A DNA stretch of 64,000 nucleotides from Dehalococcoidia bacterium (GCA_020850615.1 JADZEI010000011.1:1-64000), one strand, 5' to 3'; numbered from the stretch's first letter, positions 1 to 8,573 are shown. Numbers and translations are program-made. Notes: generated by a model not told the origin, from the sequence alone.

Positions 1-210
1 CTCGTCCCGGCAGGCCGGGCGGCAACAGTCCATCCTTCAGTCGAGCACCCAGGGCAGTCTCCCGCACGGGCTCAAAGCACCAGAAAGGGAACGCCCTTCA
101 GCCACCACCGAGGCAGCCATTTTCATCTGCCATCCTGGCCCTTTGCCATCGTGTCTCCCAGAGGGAGAGGGGGAGCGGGCGTCGTCCGGCGCCTGGTGCG
201 GCCGCCGCTG

Positions 211-993
211 TTAGCGGGGGGCGAATTTGGGGGCGCGTTTTTCGACGAAGGCGCGGGCGGCTTCGCGGAAGTCGTCGGAGGAGACGAGGTAGTGGTGGCG
301 CTCGGTCTCGAGCTCCAGGTACTCCTTGAACTCCATCTTCTCGGCGGCGACGTAGTGGGCCTTCATCGTCTTGAGGGCGAGGGGCGACTGCGCAGCGAGG
401 AACGCGACCATGTTCGCCACTTCGCCGCGGAAGGCGTCGTCGTCCCACACGCGGGCGACGAAGCCGGCGGCCTTCGCCTCATCGGCGGAGAACTTCTCGC
501 AGAGGAAGGAGAGCTCGCGGGCCTTCGCCTGGCCCACAAGGCGGGGGAGCGACCACGGCACGCCCATGTCGCCGGCGACCGCGACCTTGAGGAAGGCGGT
601 GGCGAAGTTGGCGGAGCGGGTGGCCACGCGGATGTCGGCGCCGCAGGCCCAGCCGAACCCGGCGCCCGCGCAGGCGCCGTTGATCGCGGCGATGGTGAGG
701 GCCGGCATCTCGTGGAGGATGCGGGCGACGTGGTAGGAGCGCTTGTCGTCGCGGTCGCGCTCGCCGAGGGTGCCGGAGGAGCTGGCCTTGAGGTCGGCGC
801 CGGGGCAGAACGCGCGGCCGGCGCCGGTGAGCACGAGGATGCGGACGCCGGGGTCGGCGGCGGCACCGACGAGGCAGTCGTAGGTCTCGTTGAGCATGCG
901 GACGTTCATGCCGTTGAACTGGTCCGGGCGGTTGATGGTGAGCGTGGCGACGCCGTCCTGGACGTCGTAGAGGATGGTGTCGTAGTCAGCCAT
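211..993 (-). CDS. Enoyl-CoA hydratase/isomerase family protein
   Basis: This 260-residue protein has the crotonase fold and probably hydrates or isomerises an acyl-CoA in the cytoplasm. The first oxyanion-hole segment reads AGRAFCPGADLKAS and the second reads INGACAGAGFGWACGAD, both in their usual positions. The two glutamates of classical enoyl-CoA hydratase are not obvious. The second site reads GDMGVPWSLPRLVG, with Asp where PaaG-type isomerases also carry Asp, so the exact reaction is open. The ATG at 993 is preceded by a GGAGGG ribosome site. The reading frame continues far upstream, but that part overlaps the next gene and has no family similarity. A thiolase lies nearby, which fits fatty-acid or aromatic acyl-CoA breakdown. 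Confidence 0.9.
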   Translation of the reverse strand: MADYDTILYDVQDGVATLTINRPDQFNGMNVRMLNETYDCLVGAAADPGVRILVLTGAGRAFCPGADLKASSSGTLGERDRDDKRSYHVARILHEMPALTIAAINGACAGAGFGWACGADIRVATRSANFATAFLKVAVAGDMGVPWSLPRLVGQAKARELSFLCEKFSADEAKAAGFVARVWDDDAFRGEVANMVAFLAAQSPLALKTMKAHYVAAEKMEFKEYLELETERHHYLVSSDDFREAARAFVEKRAPKFAPR

Positions 994-1091
994 GGTTGGC
1001 CCTCCAGCGATGCGGTAGCCGCCGTATCCTACGTGGCCGGGTGCGGCGAGCGAAAGGCGACCGCGGGGCCGGGACTTCGTGCGCCCCGGTG

Positions 1092-1790
1092 CTACGGTTC
1101 GCCGGCGGGAACGGACCGGATGCGCTGGCGCCGCCGCGGGATGCCGTCTTCGACGCGGCGCCAGCCGCTCCGCGTGCGCACTTCGTAGGCGCGGAAGGCG
1201 CAGGGCACGCCCTTCGCGCGGAGCGGGTCGGCGGCGTCCATGAGCTGGAAGTGGAGGTGCGGCGAGGTGGAGTTGCCGGTGTGGCCGACGCGGCCGAGGA
1301 GCTCGCCGCGGGCTACCGCCTGCCCGGGCGCGACGGCAACGCTGCCGGGCGCGAGGTGTGCGAACGCGGCGAAGAGCTCGCCGCAGCGGAGGATGACGTG
1401 GTTGCCAAGCACGCGCGGGAGGTGCTCCGGGCGAAACGTGACGCCATTCCACATGGCCCGGCCGGCATCGCGCACGGGATGCAGCCAGGAGGGCTCCTCG
1501 ATCCCGTCGACCGCGGCGATGACCTCGCCGTCGAGTGGCGCGTAGATGGGCACGCCCCAGGCGTAGCACTCCTTTGTTGGCACACCGAAGAGCCACGCGC
1601 GCGCGCCAGAGGCCGGGTGGACGCGAAGGGCCTTGCGTTCGTCGACGCGGACAAAGTCGAAGGCATAGCGCTGGCCGAGCATGTCGGTGCCGTGGCTCGG
1701 GACGCGGTCGCCGGGGCTGTTGACGGCGACCCAGCCTTCGCCGCGAAGGGGGAAATCGACGATGACGGGCTCGTTCGGGGCAAGCGGCAT
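1092..1790 (-). CDS. M23-family metallopeptidase (LytM-like)
   Basis: This protein of about 232 residues has the peptidase M23 (LytM, lysostaphin-like) signature. The zinc ligands are visible as the H-x3-D type segment HGTDMLGQRYAFDF near the N-terminus and as SPHLHF near residue 180. Family members cleave peptide bridges in peptidoglycan. No signal peptide or membrane segment is visible, which is unusual for an envelope hydrolase and leaves its location and substrate open. I chose the second of two tandem ATGs because a TACACT box at 1797-1802 ends exactly 7 nt before it, as in other apparently leaderless genes here. The first ATG is at 1793. Confidence 0.88.
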   Translation of the reverse strand: MPLAPNEPVIVDFPLRGEGWVAVNSPGDRVPSHGTDMLGQRYAFDFVRVDERKALRVHPASGARAWLFGVPTKECYAWGVPIYAPLDGEVIAAVDGIEEPSWLHPVRDAGRAMWNGVTFRPEHLPRVLGNHVILRCGELFAAFAHLAPGSVAVAPGQAVARGELLGRVGHTGNSTSPHLHFQLMDAADPLRAKGVPCAFRAYEVRTRSGWRRVEDGIPRRRQRIRSVPAGEP

Positions 1791-1796
1791 CATTCC

Positions 1797-1802
1797 AGTG
1801 TA
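1797..1802 (-). promoter_or_regulatory. -10 box of M23 peptidase gene (leaderless)
   Basis: On the minus strand this reads TACACT and ends 7 nt before the ATG at 1790, so the transcript should start at or next to the start codon. Confidence 0.55.
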
Positions 1803-1948
1803 GCCCGCGCAGCTGGCGCGACCGGAAAGGCGCGGGAGCGCGCACGGGTTCGCGGCACATAGCGCGACGGGATTCCGAGCGGCGTTCGGGCGCGGGCCCT
1901 GCTACACTGGCGGGCGCACCCTGATTCCCGGAAGGATTCTCAAATCAC

Positions 1949-3130
1949 ATGCGCGAAGTCGTGATCGTCGACGCCGTCCGCACGCCGCTTGGCAAGCGTG
2001 GCGGTGGGCTCAGCAAGAACCACCCCATCGAAACGTCCGCCCTGCTGCTCAACGCCCTGAAGGAGCGGAACAACCTCGACCCGGAAACCGTCGACCATGT
2101 GCTCTGGGGCTGCGTGAGCGAAGTCGGCGCCCAGTCGACGAACCTGGCCCGGAACGTCATCCTCACCGCCGGCTGGCCGTATAGCGTGCCGGGCGTGACG
2201 ATGGACCAGCAGTGCAGCTCGAGCCAGCAGGCCGTGCACTTCGCGGCCAACCAGGTCGCGAGCGGCGCGCACGAAGTCGTGGTGGCGGGCGGCACGGAGT
2301 GGATGTCGCAGATCCCGCTGGGCGCGAACGCGATCCGCGAGCTGGGCATCCCGTTCACGAAGGCGATGCGCGAGCAGTATGACCTGACCTCCCAGGGCCT
2401 TTCGGCGGAGCGCATCGCCGAGAAGTGGGGCATCAGCCGCGAAGAGGCGGACGAATTCGGCGCCTACAGCCAGGAGAAGGCCGCCCGCGCCGCCAGCCAG
2501 GGCCGCTTCAAGAACGAAATCATCGCGGTCGCGGGCAACAAGAAGGGCAAGGACGCCGAGGGCAACGAGACCTGGACGCCGGCGACGATCGACGCCGACG
2601 AGGGCATCCGCCCGGGCACGACGGCGGAGGTGCTCGCGGGCCTGAAGCCGTCGTTCAAGGAGAACGGCGTGCACCACGCCGGCAACTCGAGCCAGATCAC
2701 GGACGGCGCCGCGGCGGTGCTCGTCACCAGCGCGGAGCTGGCCGCGAAGATGGGCTGGAAGCCGCGCGCACGGTTCGTCTCGCAGGCGGTGGTGGGCTCG
2801 GACCCCGAGCTGATGCTGACCGGGCCGATCCCGGCGACGCACCTCGCGCTCCAGCGCGCGGGCCTGACGATGCGCGACATCGACCTCACGGAGATCAATG
2901 AGGCGTTCGCGAGCGTGGTCCTGGCGTGGAAGCGGGAGCTGGCGCCGGACATGGAGAAGGTGAACGTGAACGGCGGGGCGATCGCGCTCGGCCACCCGAC
3001 GGGCGCCACGGGCGCGCGGCTGTTTGGCACGCTGGTAAACGAGCTGGAGCGGACGGGCGGCAAGTACGGGCTCGTGACGATGTGCGTGGGTGGCGGCATC
3101 GGGACGGCGACGGTGATCGAGCGGCTGTAG
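1949..3130 (+). CDS. Thiolase family protein (acetyl-CoA C-acyltransferase)
   Basis: This is a full-length thiolase of 393 residues. It condenses two acyl-CoAs or cleaves a 3-ketoacyl-CoA. The nucleophilic cysteine is C89 (QQCSSSQQA), the catalytic histidine is H349 in GHPTGATGARL, and the second cysteine is C379 in CVGGGIG. All three are intact. A GGAAGG ribosome site lies before the ATG, and a TACACT box about 35 nt further upstream may be its promoter. The nearby enoyl-CoA hydratase is on the opposite strand, so they do not form an operon. Sequence alone does not separate a degradative thiolase from a biosynthetic acetoacetyl-CoA thiolase. Confidence 0.95.
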   Translation: MREVVIVDAVRTPLGKRGGGLSKNHPIETSALLLNALKERNNLDPETVDHVLWGCVSEVGAQSTNLARNVILTAGWPYSVPGVTMDQQCSSSQQAVHFAANQVASGAHEVVVAGGTEWMSQIPLGANAIRELGIPFTKAMREQYDLTSQGLSAERIAEKWGISREEADEFGAYSQEKAARAASQGRFKNEIIAVAGNKKGKDAEGNETWTPATIDADEGIRPGTTAEVLAGLKPSFKENGVHHAGNSSQITDGAAAVLVTSAELAAKMGWKPRARFVSQAVVGSDPELMLTGPIPATHLALQRAGLTMRDIDLTEINEAFASVVLAWKRELAPDMEKVNVNGGAIALGHPTGATGARLFGTLVNELERTGGKYGLVTMCVGGGIGTATVIERL

Positions 3131-3144
3131 GCCCTCACCCCCGG

Positions 3145-3170
3145 CCCCTCTCCCCTGCGGGGGAGAGGGG
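3145..3170. repeat. CCCTCACCCCCGGCCCCTCTCCC-type hairpin repeat
   Basis: A perfect 11-bp stem (3145-3155 with 3160-3170) with a 4-nt loop, preceded by GCCCTCACCCCCGG. The same module recurs at 29838, 37978 and 38191 and, in degenerate form, near 18566. It starts directly after the thiolase stop codon. Confidence 0.7.
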
Positions 3171-3188
3171 AGCTGGTTTGGTTTGCGA

Positions 3189-3217
3189 GGCCGGGCGTTT
3201 GCCCGGCCTTGTTTTGT
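3189..3217 (+). terminator. Rho-independent terminator after thiolase gene
   Basis: An 8-bp GC stem GGCCGGGC/GCCCGGCC with loop GTTT is followed by TTGTTTTGT. This is a strong intrinsic terminator for the plus-strand thiolase transcript. Confidence 0.8.
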
Positions 3218-3348
3218 GTTGCGCAGGTGGGGTCGGGCGAAGGCGCGGGGCCGGCGTGCACCTCCACGCGAGCCGGGCGGTCGCTGTGCTCCCGCCCTTG
3301 CAGCGATGGGGAGTGGTCGCTGGCTACCGTGCAACATGATCCTTGGGG

Positions 3349-3383
3349 CCGCAGAGCCGGTGCTCTGCGACTACGGCTTCGCC
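3349..3383 (+). repeat. Dispersed hairpin repeat, tail type A
   Basis: An 8-bp stem CGCAGAGC/GCTCTGCG is followed by the tail CTACGGCTTCGCC. The same hairpin plus tail occurs at 22903, 29963, 31079, 31160 and 31259 with compensatory stem changes. It lies a few bases from the 3' end of the convergent lipoprotein gene. Confidence 0.75.
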
Positions 3384-3393
3384 TCCTGCGATG

Positions 3394-4329
3394 TCAGGGG
3401 GCGAGGGGGTAGCGGTAGATGGTGCTGCCGGCGCCTTCGCTGGTGGTGATGAAGGCGGTGCCGTTGGCGGTGATGGCGAGGGCTTCGCCCTGGCGTTCGG
3501 CGACGAGGCTGATGCGGGCGGGGGTGGCGGTGGGCCAGGCGGAGGCGACGCCTTCGAAGACGAGGGCGTGGGTGTAGGTGCGCAGGAGGAGCTGGCCGCC
3601 GCTGGGCGCGATGTCGGCGGCGGTGACGGGGCCAAGGGTGCCGAGCTCGGCGATCTGCTCAAGCTCGATGGTACCGCCGGCGGCGATGTTGGCGGCGCGG
3701 GCGACGAACAGGCGGGTGGTCACGAGGGCCTTAGTGGCGATGTAGAAGTCGCCGGTCGCGGGGTCGACGGCGAGGGCTTCGGCGTCGTAGGCGGCGCCGC
3801 CGGGGTAGGTCAGCACGATGGCGTCGGCTTCAAGCGAGGCGGAGGCGGGCACGGCGGGGTCGGGCTCGCGGACGCGGTAGACCGTGATGGTGTCGCGGAC
3901 GGCGGCGTTGTCGCCGATGTCGCCGATGTAGAGGTAGGCGGCGCCGGGCTGGGGGCCGGGGCCGAGGGCGATGTCCTCCCAGTCGCGGGCTTCGGCGTCG
4001 ATGGCGAAGGCGGCGAGCGAGGCGCCGTCTTCGGCGAGGGCGAAGATGCGGGCGCGATCGCCGGAGTCGTTGTGGGCCCAGTAGACGCCGGGGTGCGCGC
4101 GGCTGGCGGCGAGCCCGGAGAGCTCGGCGAGGGCGGGGTCGGCGAGGTGGCCGGCGACGGTGGCGGGACCGGGGGTGGCGGTCCCGGCGACCGCGGATGT
4201 CGCGACGGTCGACGCGGCGGGGGTGGTGGAGGCCGTGGGTGTGAGCGCGGGCGGGGCGGCCGAACTGTCGCAGGCCGCGGAGGCAGCGGCGAGGAGGGCG
4301 AGGCAGGCGGGGAGGAGGAGCATCCGCAT
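3394..4329 (-). CDS. Lipoprotein with predicted beta-propeller domain
   Basis: This 311-residue protein has a lipoprotein signal peptide: hydrophobic residues 3-18 followed by SAAC with the lipobox cysteine near residue 20. A Thr/Ala/Pro-rich linker of about 35 residues follows. The mature part repeats short strands such as HNDSGDRARIFALAED, YIGDIGDNA and YDAEALAVDPATGDFYIA. That pattern resembles the SdiA-regulated or NHL-like beta-propeller families found on bacterial surfaces. No catalytic site is apparent. The protein is probably anchored to the outer face of the membrane. A TAGGCT box lies 9 nt before the ATG, suggesting a very short leader. Function is unknown. Confidence 0.8.
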   Translation of the reverse strand: MRMLLLPACLALLAAASAACDSSAAPPALTPTASTTPAASTVATSAVAGTATPGPATVAGHLADPALAELSGLAASRAHPGVYWAHNDSGDRARIFALAEDGASLAAFAIDAEARDWEDIALGPGPQPGAAYLYIGDIGDNAAVRDTITVYRVREPDPAVPASASLEADAIVLTYPGGAAYDAEALAVDPATGDFYIATKALVTTRLFVARAANIAAGGTIELEQIAELGTLGPVTAADIAPSGGQLLLRTYTHALVFEGVASAWPTATPARISLVAERQGEALAITANGTAFITTSEGAGSTIYRYPLAP

Positions 4330-4359
4330 CGGGGGCCAGCCTACGCGGGTTGGAGGAAG

Positions 4360-4389
4360 TTGGGCATAAAGACGGGGGCGGTGTACGAT
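4360..4389 (+). promoter_or_regulatory. Promoter of tRNA-Pro
   Basis: TTGGGC at 4360-4365 and TACGAT at 4384-4389 are separated by 18 nt. The -10 box ends 9 nt before the mature tRNA 5' end, as expected for a tRNA promoter. Confidence 0.55.
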
Positions 4390-4397
4390 GTGAGGAG

Positions 4398-4474
4398 CGG
4401 GGTGTAGCTCAGCCTGGCAGAGCGCTACGTTCGGGACGTAGAGGCCACAGGTTCAAATCCTGTCACCCCGACCA
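4398..4474 (+). tRNA. tRNA-Pro (anticodon CGG)
   Basis: This 77-nt tRNA has a full cloverleaf. The acceptor stem CGGGGTG pairs with CACCCCG, followed by discriminator A and an encoded CCA. The anticodon stem CTACG/CGTAG encloses loop TTCGGGA, giving anticodon CGG, which reads CCG proline codons. The T arm contains GTTCAAATC. No second copy of the tRNA 3' end is seen downstream of the next gene, so there is no direct sign of a tRNA-targeted integration. Confidence 0.96.
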
Positions 4475-4556
4475 TGTTTTCCGGTCTCGAAACCATCGCC
4501 CCGACTTGCTACGCTTCCCGCGTCGTCCGCCAAGGAGCGGGCGGGAGGAACGAAGT

Positions 4557-5552
4557 ATGGTTGGCGTGGGCGTTCCCCCGATGGGGCGGCTGAAAGCGGT
4601 CACCGACATTCGCGTTGTCTGGCAAAACGAGGCCACGCAGTTCACCCCCTGGCTCGCGCAACCCGAGAACATTTCGCTTCTTGGCGAAGCGATCGGCATG
4701 GAGCTCGAAGTTGAAGCCCAGGAGAAGGATGTCGGGCCATTCCGGGCGGATATCCTCTGCAAAGAGACCGTTGGCGGACATTATGTCCTGATCGAGAACC
4801 AGATCGAACGCACCGATCACTCTCATCTCGGCCAACTTCTGACCTATGCAGCTGGCCTGGACGCGGTGACCATCGTGTGGATAGCGCGACGGTTCGCTGA
4901 CGAGCACCGGGCGGCCCTCGATTGGCTGAATCGTGCGACCGGCGAAGACATCAATTTCTTCGGGCTGGAGATCGAGGTCTGGCAGATCGGCGACTCCCCA
5001 TATGCGCCGAAGTTCAACGTCGTCTCCAAGCCGAACCAGTTCTCCGCCACGGTTCGAAAGGTGGCAGACGCCGCCACGTCATTGACTCCGTCCCAGCAAC
5101 TCCACTTTGAGTTCTGGACGCAGTTTCGCGACTTCATGGAATCGCGCAACAGTCGCGTCCGCGTCGGAAAAGCGTCGGCGGACCACTGGAAAGACATCGC
5201 TATCGGGCGCACGGGATTCAAGCTCGTGGTCGCGAACGGCATGCGCGACAATCACTCGTCTTGCTGGCTGGCACTCACGGGCCCGAACAGTAAGAGTAAT
5301 TATCGCGCACTGAAGGCTATCCATGGTCCCACGATTGATGAGGCCATTCCCGGCGTCGATTGGCGAGAAAAGCCGGAACAGAACGAAAGCCAGCTGGGCA
5401 TCTGGAGACAATCCACTCCGTCCGACCGATCAACCTGGCCCGAATTGAACCGTTGGTTTGCCGAAACGCTGGAGCAGTTCGACCTGGTGCTGCGCCCAAT
5501 CATCGCGGAGCTTCAACCGATCGAACCGGCCGCGTCGCTCGCTGGCGAGTAG
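4557..5552 (+). CDS. DUF4268 protein with PD-(D/E)XK-like N-terminal domain
   Basis: This 331-residue protein combines two parts. The N-terminal half contains PFRADILCKE...YVLIENQIERTDHSHLGQLLTYA, which resembles the PD-(D/E)XK nuclease pattern with Asp, then a Glu-x-Gln. The C-terminal half matches my recollection of DUF4268. Relatives often sit in restriction or other defence neighbourhoods, but here it stands alone directly after a tRNA. Its codon use looks less GC-biased than the neighbours, which hints at horizontal gain. The ATG at 4557 has a strong GGGAGGAA ribosome site. Nuclease activity is an inference; target and partner are unknown. Confidence 0.8.
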   Translation: MVGVGVPPMGRLKAVTDIRVVWQNEATQFTPWLAQPENISLLGEAIGMELEVEAQEKDVGPFRADILCKETVGGHYVLIENQIERTDHSHLGQLLTYAAGLDAVTIVWIARRFADEHRAALDWLNRATGEDINFFGLEIEVWQIGDSPYAPKFNVVSKPNQFSATVRKVADAATSLTPSQQLHFEFWTQFRDFMESRNSRVRVGKASADHWKDIAIGRTGFKLVVANGMRDNHSSCWLALTGPNSKSNYRALKAIHGPTIDEAIPGVDWREKPEQNESQLGIWRQSTPSDRSTWPELNRWFAETLEQFDLVLRPIIAELQPIEPAASLAGE

Positions 5553-5739
5553 CTCGGTACCGGGGCGCGGCGGAGCCCTCCCTGCCGGTCGGGCCACTGA
5601 TTGTAGCCTTCGGCCCGGCGTTTCGTCATGGGGTTGACGCGGGGTGGGGTGGTGGTTAATCGCAGCTTTCCTCGCACGTTTTAGAATGGCGGGGTGCGCG
5701 GCTGGAGCGATGGCCCGCCCATCCCGCCCCGGAGCTGCT

Positions 5740-6729
5740 ATGACCTCCCCCACCCGCCAACTCACGTCCCGCGCGGCCCATGCCGCCGAGACGCTCGCCC
5801 GCGTGCGTTCGGAAATCCACCGGATCATCGTCGGGCAGGACACCCTCATCGACCGGCTGCTCATCGGGCTCCTGTGCCACGGCCATGTGCTCGTGGAAGG
5901 CGTGCCCGGGCTGGCCAAGACGCTCACCGTCTCCACGCTCGCGCGGACGATGGACCTGACCTCGGTGCGTATCCAGTTCACGCCGGACCTGCTGCCGGCC
6001 GACCTCATCGGCACCGAGATCTTCAACGCGCAGACGGGCACGTTCAGCGTCCGGCGGGGGCCGCTGTTCGCGAACATCGTCCTCGCGGACGAAGTGAACC
6101 GCGCGCCGGCGAAGGTGCAGTCGGCGCTCCTGGAGGCGATGCAGGAGCGGCAGGTGAGCGTCGGCGGGCAGACGTTCAAGCTGGACGAGCCGTTCCTCGT
6201 GATGGCAACGCAGAACCCGATCGAACAGGAAGGGACGTACCCGCTGCCGGAAGCGCAGCTCGACCGCTTCCTGCTCAAGGTGCGGGTGGAGTATCCGACG
6301 CGGCAGGAGGAGCGCCAGATCCTCGAGCTGGGGCTGAACGGCGGCGCGCCGAGCGTCTCGTGCGTCGCCACCCGGGCCGACATCGCGACCGCGCAGGAGG
6401 CGATGTCGGAGGTGGCGCTGGACGAGGCGCTGAAGGACTACATCGTCCAGATCGTCTACGCGACGCGGCGGCCGGCGGCGTACCGGATGCCGCAGCTCGC
6501 GCCGCTGATCGCGTTCGGCGCATCGCCGCGGGCGAGCATCGCGCTGGCGCAGGCGGCGCGCGCGCACGCGTTCCTCCTCGGCCGGGCGTACACGACGCCG
6601 GACGACGTGAAGGCGCTCGCGCACGACGTGCTTCGCCACCGGATCGTGACCACGTACGAGGCCGAGGCGGAGGAGCTGACCACCGACGACCTCATCGACC
6701 GGGTGCTCGAAGGCATTGACGTCCCCTAG
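5740..6729 (+). CDS. moxR: MoxR-family AAA+ ATPase
   Basis: This ATPase of 329 residues is the first gene of a five-gene operon. MoxR proteins act as chaperone-like ATPases that activate partners with von Willebrand A domains. Walker A is GVPGLAKT, Walker B is IVLADEVNR, and sensor 1 is VMATQNPIEQEGTYPLPEAQ, all typical of the family. I chose the ATG at 5740 because GGAG lies 6 nt upstream; earlier in-frame ATGs at 5710 and 5686 lack a ribosome site. The downstream genes encode DUF58, BatD-like and BatA/B proteins, the usual MoxR partners. Confidence 0.95.
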   Translation: MTSPTRQLTSRAAHAAETLARVRSEIHRIIVGQDTLIDRLLIGLLCHGHVLVEGVPGLAKTLTVSTLARTMDLTSVRIQFTPDLLPADLIGTEIFNAQTGTFSVRRGPLFANIVLADEVNRAPAKVQSALLEAMQERQVSVGGQTFKLDEPFLVMATQNPIEQEGTYPLPEAQLDRFLLKVRVEYPTRQEERQILELGLNGGAPSVSCVATRADIATAQEAMSEVALDEALKDYIVQIVYATRRPAAYRMPQLAPLIAFGASPRASIALAQAARAHAFLLGRAYTTPDDVKALAHDVLRHRIVTTYEAEAEELTTDDLIDRVLEGIDVP

Positions 6730-6744
6730 GCGAAGGACAGGACG

Positions 6745-7686
6745 ATGTTCGGACGCAAGCGCAGCGCCAGCACCGCGACCGCGGTATCGAAGGGCGAGGG
6801 GCCCGGGGGCATCCCCCCGGAGCTGCTGCAGCGCGTGCGGGCGATCGAGATCAAGGCGCGGCGGCTCGTGAACGACCTGTTCCTGGGCGAGTATGCGGCG
6901 GTGTTCCGCGGGCGCGGCCTCGAATTCGACGAGCTGCGGCCCTACATGGCCGGCGACGACCCCCGGAGCATCGACTGGAAGGCGTTCGCGCGCACGGGCG
7001 AGCCGCTCATCCGCCGCTACCGCGAGGACCGCGACCTGACCGTCGTGTTCGCGGTCGACGTGAGCGGGTCGCAGTTCGCGGGGGCGCTGCCGACGACGAA
7101 GGCGGACCTCGCGGCGGAGCTGTGCGCCGTGCTCGCGCTGGCGGCGATCCGGAACAAGGACCGGGTCGGGCTGCTGCTGTTCGCGAGCGAGCCGGAGCGG
7201 TTCGTGCGGCCCGCGGGCGGGCGGACGCACGTGCTGCGCGTGGTCCGCGAGGTGCTCTGGGCTCGCCCGAAGTCGAAGGGCACGGACATCGGGCGGGCGC
7301 TGGAATACCTGACCGGGGTGCAGCGGCGGCGGGCGACGGTGTTCCTCATCTCGGACTTCCTGGCGACGGGCTACGAGAACCAGCTCAGCGCGGCGGCGCG
7401 GCGGCACGACATCATCGCCATCCGCGTGCGCGAGCCGCTCGACGAGGAGCTGCCAAGTGCGGGCATCGTGCGGCTGCGCGACGCCGAGACCGGCGCCTTC
7501 CGGGACGTCGACACGAGCGACCGGCGGGTGCGCGAGGGCTACGCGGCCCACGTGCGGGAGATCGACGAGGCGCGGCGGCGGGCGTTCGGCGAGAGCGGCA
7601 TCGACGAGATCAAGGTGATGGCCGGCGAGGACTACGTGCGGGCGCTGCTCGCGTTCTTCAAGCGGCGCTCGGTGGCGGCGGCATGA
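6745..7686 (+). CDS. DUF58 domain protein (VWA-like)
   Basis: This 313-residue cytoplasmic protein has the DUF58 fold, a von Willebrand A-like domain. The family hallmark GDDPRSIDWKAFARTGEPLIRRY is split around residue 75-95, and a metal-site motif DVSGSQ begins at D105. No membrane segment is seen. DUF58 proteins nearly always accompany MoxR ATPases and are thought to be their substrates or adaptors. The gene starts 15 nt after moxR and its stop overlaps the start of the next gene as ATGA, so translation is probably coupled. Confidence 0.93.
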   Translation: MFGRKRSASTATAVSKGEGPGGIPPELLQRVRAIEIKARRLVNDLFLGEYAAVFRGRGLEFDELRPYMAGDDPRSIDWKAFARTGEPLIRRYREDRDLTVVFAVDVSGSQFAGALPTTKADLAAELCAVLALAAIRNKDRVGLLLFASEPERFVRPAGGRTHVLRVVREVLWARPKSKGTDIGRALEYLTGVQRRRATVFLISDFLATGYENQLSAAARRHDIIAIRVREPLDEELPSAGIVRLRDAETGAFRDVDTSDRRVREGYAAHVREIDEARRRAFGESGIDEIKVMAGEDYVRALLAFFKRRSVAAA

Positions 7687-8573
7687 GGCGCGCGGGAGCT
7701 GCACTGGTCGCGCTGCTCGTGGCGCTGGGCGCGGCCCTCCCCGTTGCCGCGGACGACCGCGACACGGCCGGGCTGGGCACGCCGCTGCTCCGCATTGGCG
7801 AGCGCACGACGCTGACGATCGAGGTGTACACCGGGCCGGATTCGACGGTCGAAGTGGACCCGGCGGCGCCGAGCTGGAGCGGCGTGGAGGTGGTGCGGAT
7901 CGCGTCGCAGGTGGCGGCGGCCGCGGGCGGCGAGCAGGTGCATCGCCTGGAGATCGTGGTCGCGCCGTTCGAACCCGGCGACCGCGAAGTCGTACCCGTG
8001 GTGAACGTGGTGACGGCCGCCGACGTCGAGAACCGGGCGTTGCCGATGGTGCCGCTGCGTGTGGAGCCGTCACTGGCGCCGGACGCCGAGCTCGAGCTTT
8101 CGGAGCTGCCCGCGCCGGCGGCGATCCCGGGCGCGGAATCGCCGTTCCTTCGGCCGGCGATTGGCGCGGGCATCGTGGCAGGCGTGCTGGTGTTGGGCGC
8201 GCTGGTGTACCTGGTGGTGCGGCGGCTGGCGCGCGCGAAGCCGGCACTGCCGCCCGAAGCAGAGCCCGTGCCGATCCCGTCGCTGGACGGCGCGGCGCGG
8301 CTGATCGACAGCGACCCGGTGGGCGCCTACCGGACGCTGGCAGCAACGGTGCGCAACTTCATCGCGAACCGGTATGGGCTGCCGGCGCAGGCCCTGACGA
8401 CCGGCGAAATCCAGCGCCGGATGGAGGCGCAGGGCGTCGACCGCTGGCAGGCGCGGCTCGTGGGCGGGCTGCTCGAAGAGTGCGATTCGGTGGTGTACGC
8501 GGGGTATCGCCCGGCGAGCGAGCGGCGCGCGCACGACCTGACGATGGCGCGCGAAATCGTGGAGGCGAGTTGA
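7683..8573 (+). CDS. BatD-like / DUF4381-type membrane protein
   Basis: This 296-residue protein has an N-terminal signal sequence (residues 1-24, VALLVALGAALPVAA). An extracytoplasmic beta-rich domain follows, with EVYTGPDSTVEVDP and EPGDREVVPVVNVV. A transmembrane helix lies at about 163-185, and the cytoplasmic C-terminal helical domain contains RNFIANRYGLPAQALTTGEI. This layout matches BatD or the DUF4381 proteins of MoxR operons. It overlaps its neighbours by 4 nt (ATGA) upstream and 1 nt downstream. Its role in the complex is not known; it may bridge the periplasmic side to the VWA proteins. Confidence 0.85.
   Translation: MRRAGAALVALLVALGAALPVAADDRDTAGLGTPLLRIGERTTLTIEVYTGPDSTVEVDPAAPSWSGVEVVRIASQVAAAAGGEQVHRLEIVVAPFEPGDREVVPVVNVVTAADVENRALPMVPLRVEPSLAPDAELELSELPAPAAIPGAESPFLRPAIGAGIVAGVLVLGALVYLVVRRLARAKPALPPEAEPVPIPSLDGAARLIDSDPVGAYRTLAATVRNFIANRYGLPAQALTTGEIQRRMEAQGVDRWQARLVGGLLEECDSVVYAGYRPASERRAHDLTMAREIVEAS

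Noticed and set aside
1-210. Possible gene at the window start
   Set aside because: Only an 11-codon frame with a weak ribosome-like site was seen on the minus strand; nothing else is supported.
151-1188. Long plus-strand open frame across the first kilobase, and a 549-residue minus-strand frame joining two genes
   Set aside because: Both come from the GC-rich third-position bias. The real genes in this span are the minus-strand enoyl-CoA hydratase and M23 peptidase, which carry family motifs; the longer frames do not.
4398-5700. Integration site with a duplicated tRNA 3' end
   Set aside because: No second copy of GGTTCAAATCCTGTC was found downstream of the DUF4268 gene, and there is no integrase.
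5656-8346. An 896-residue minus-strand open frame opposite the moxR operon
   Set aside because: It is the shadow of moxR and DUF58; its translation is Arg/Pro/Ala-rich with no family motif, while the plus-strand genes have intact motifs and coupled starts.
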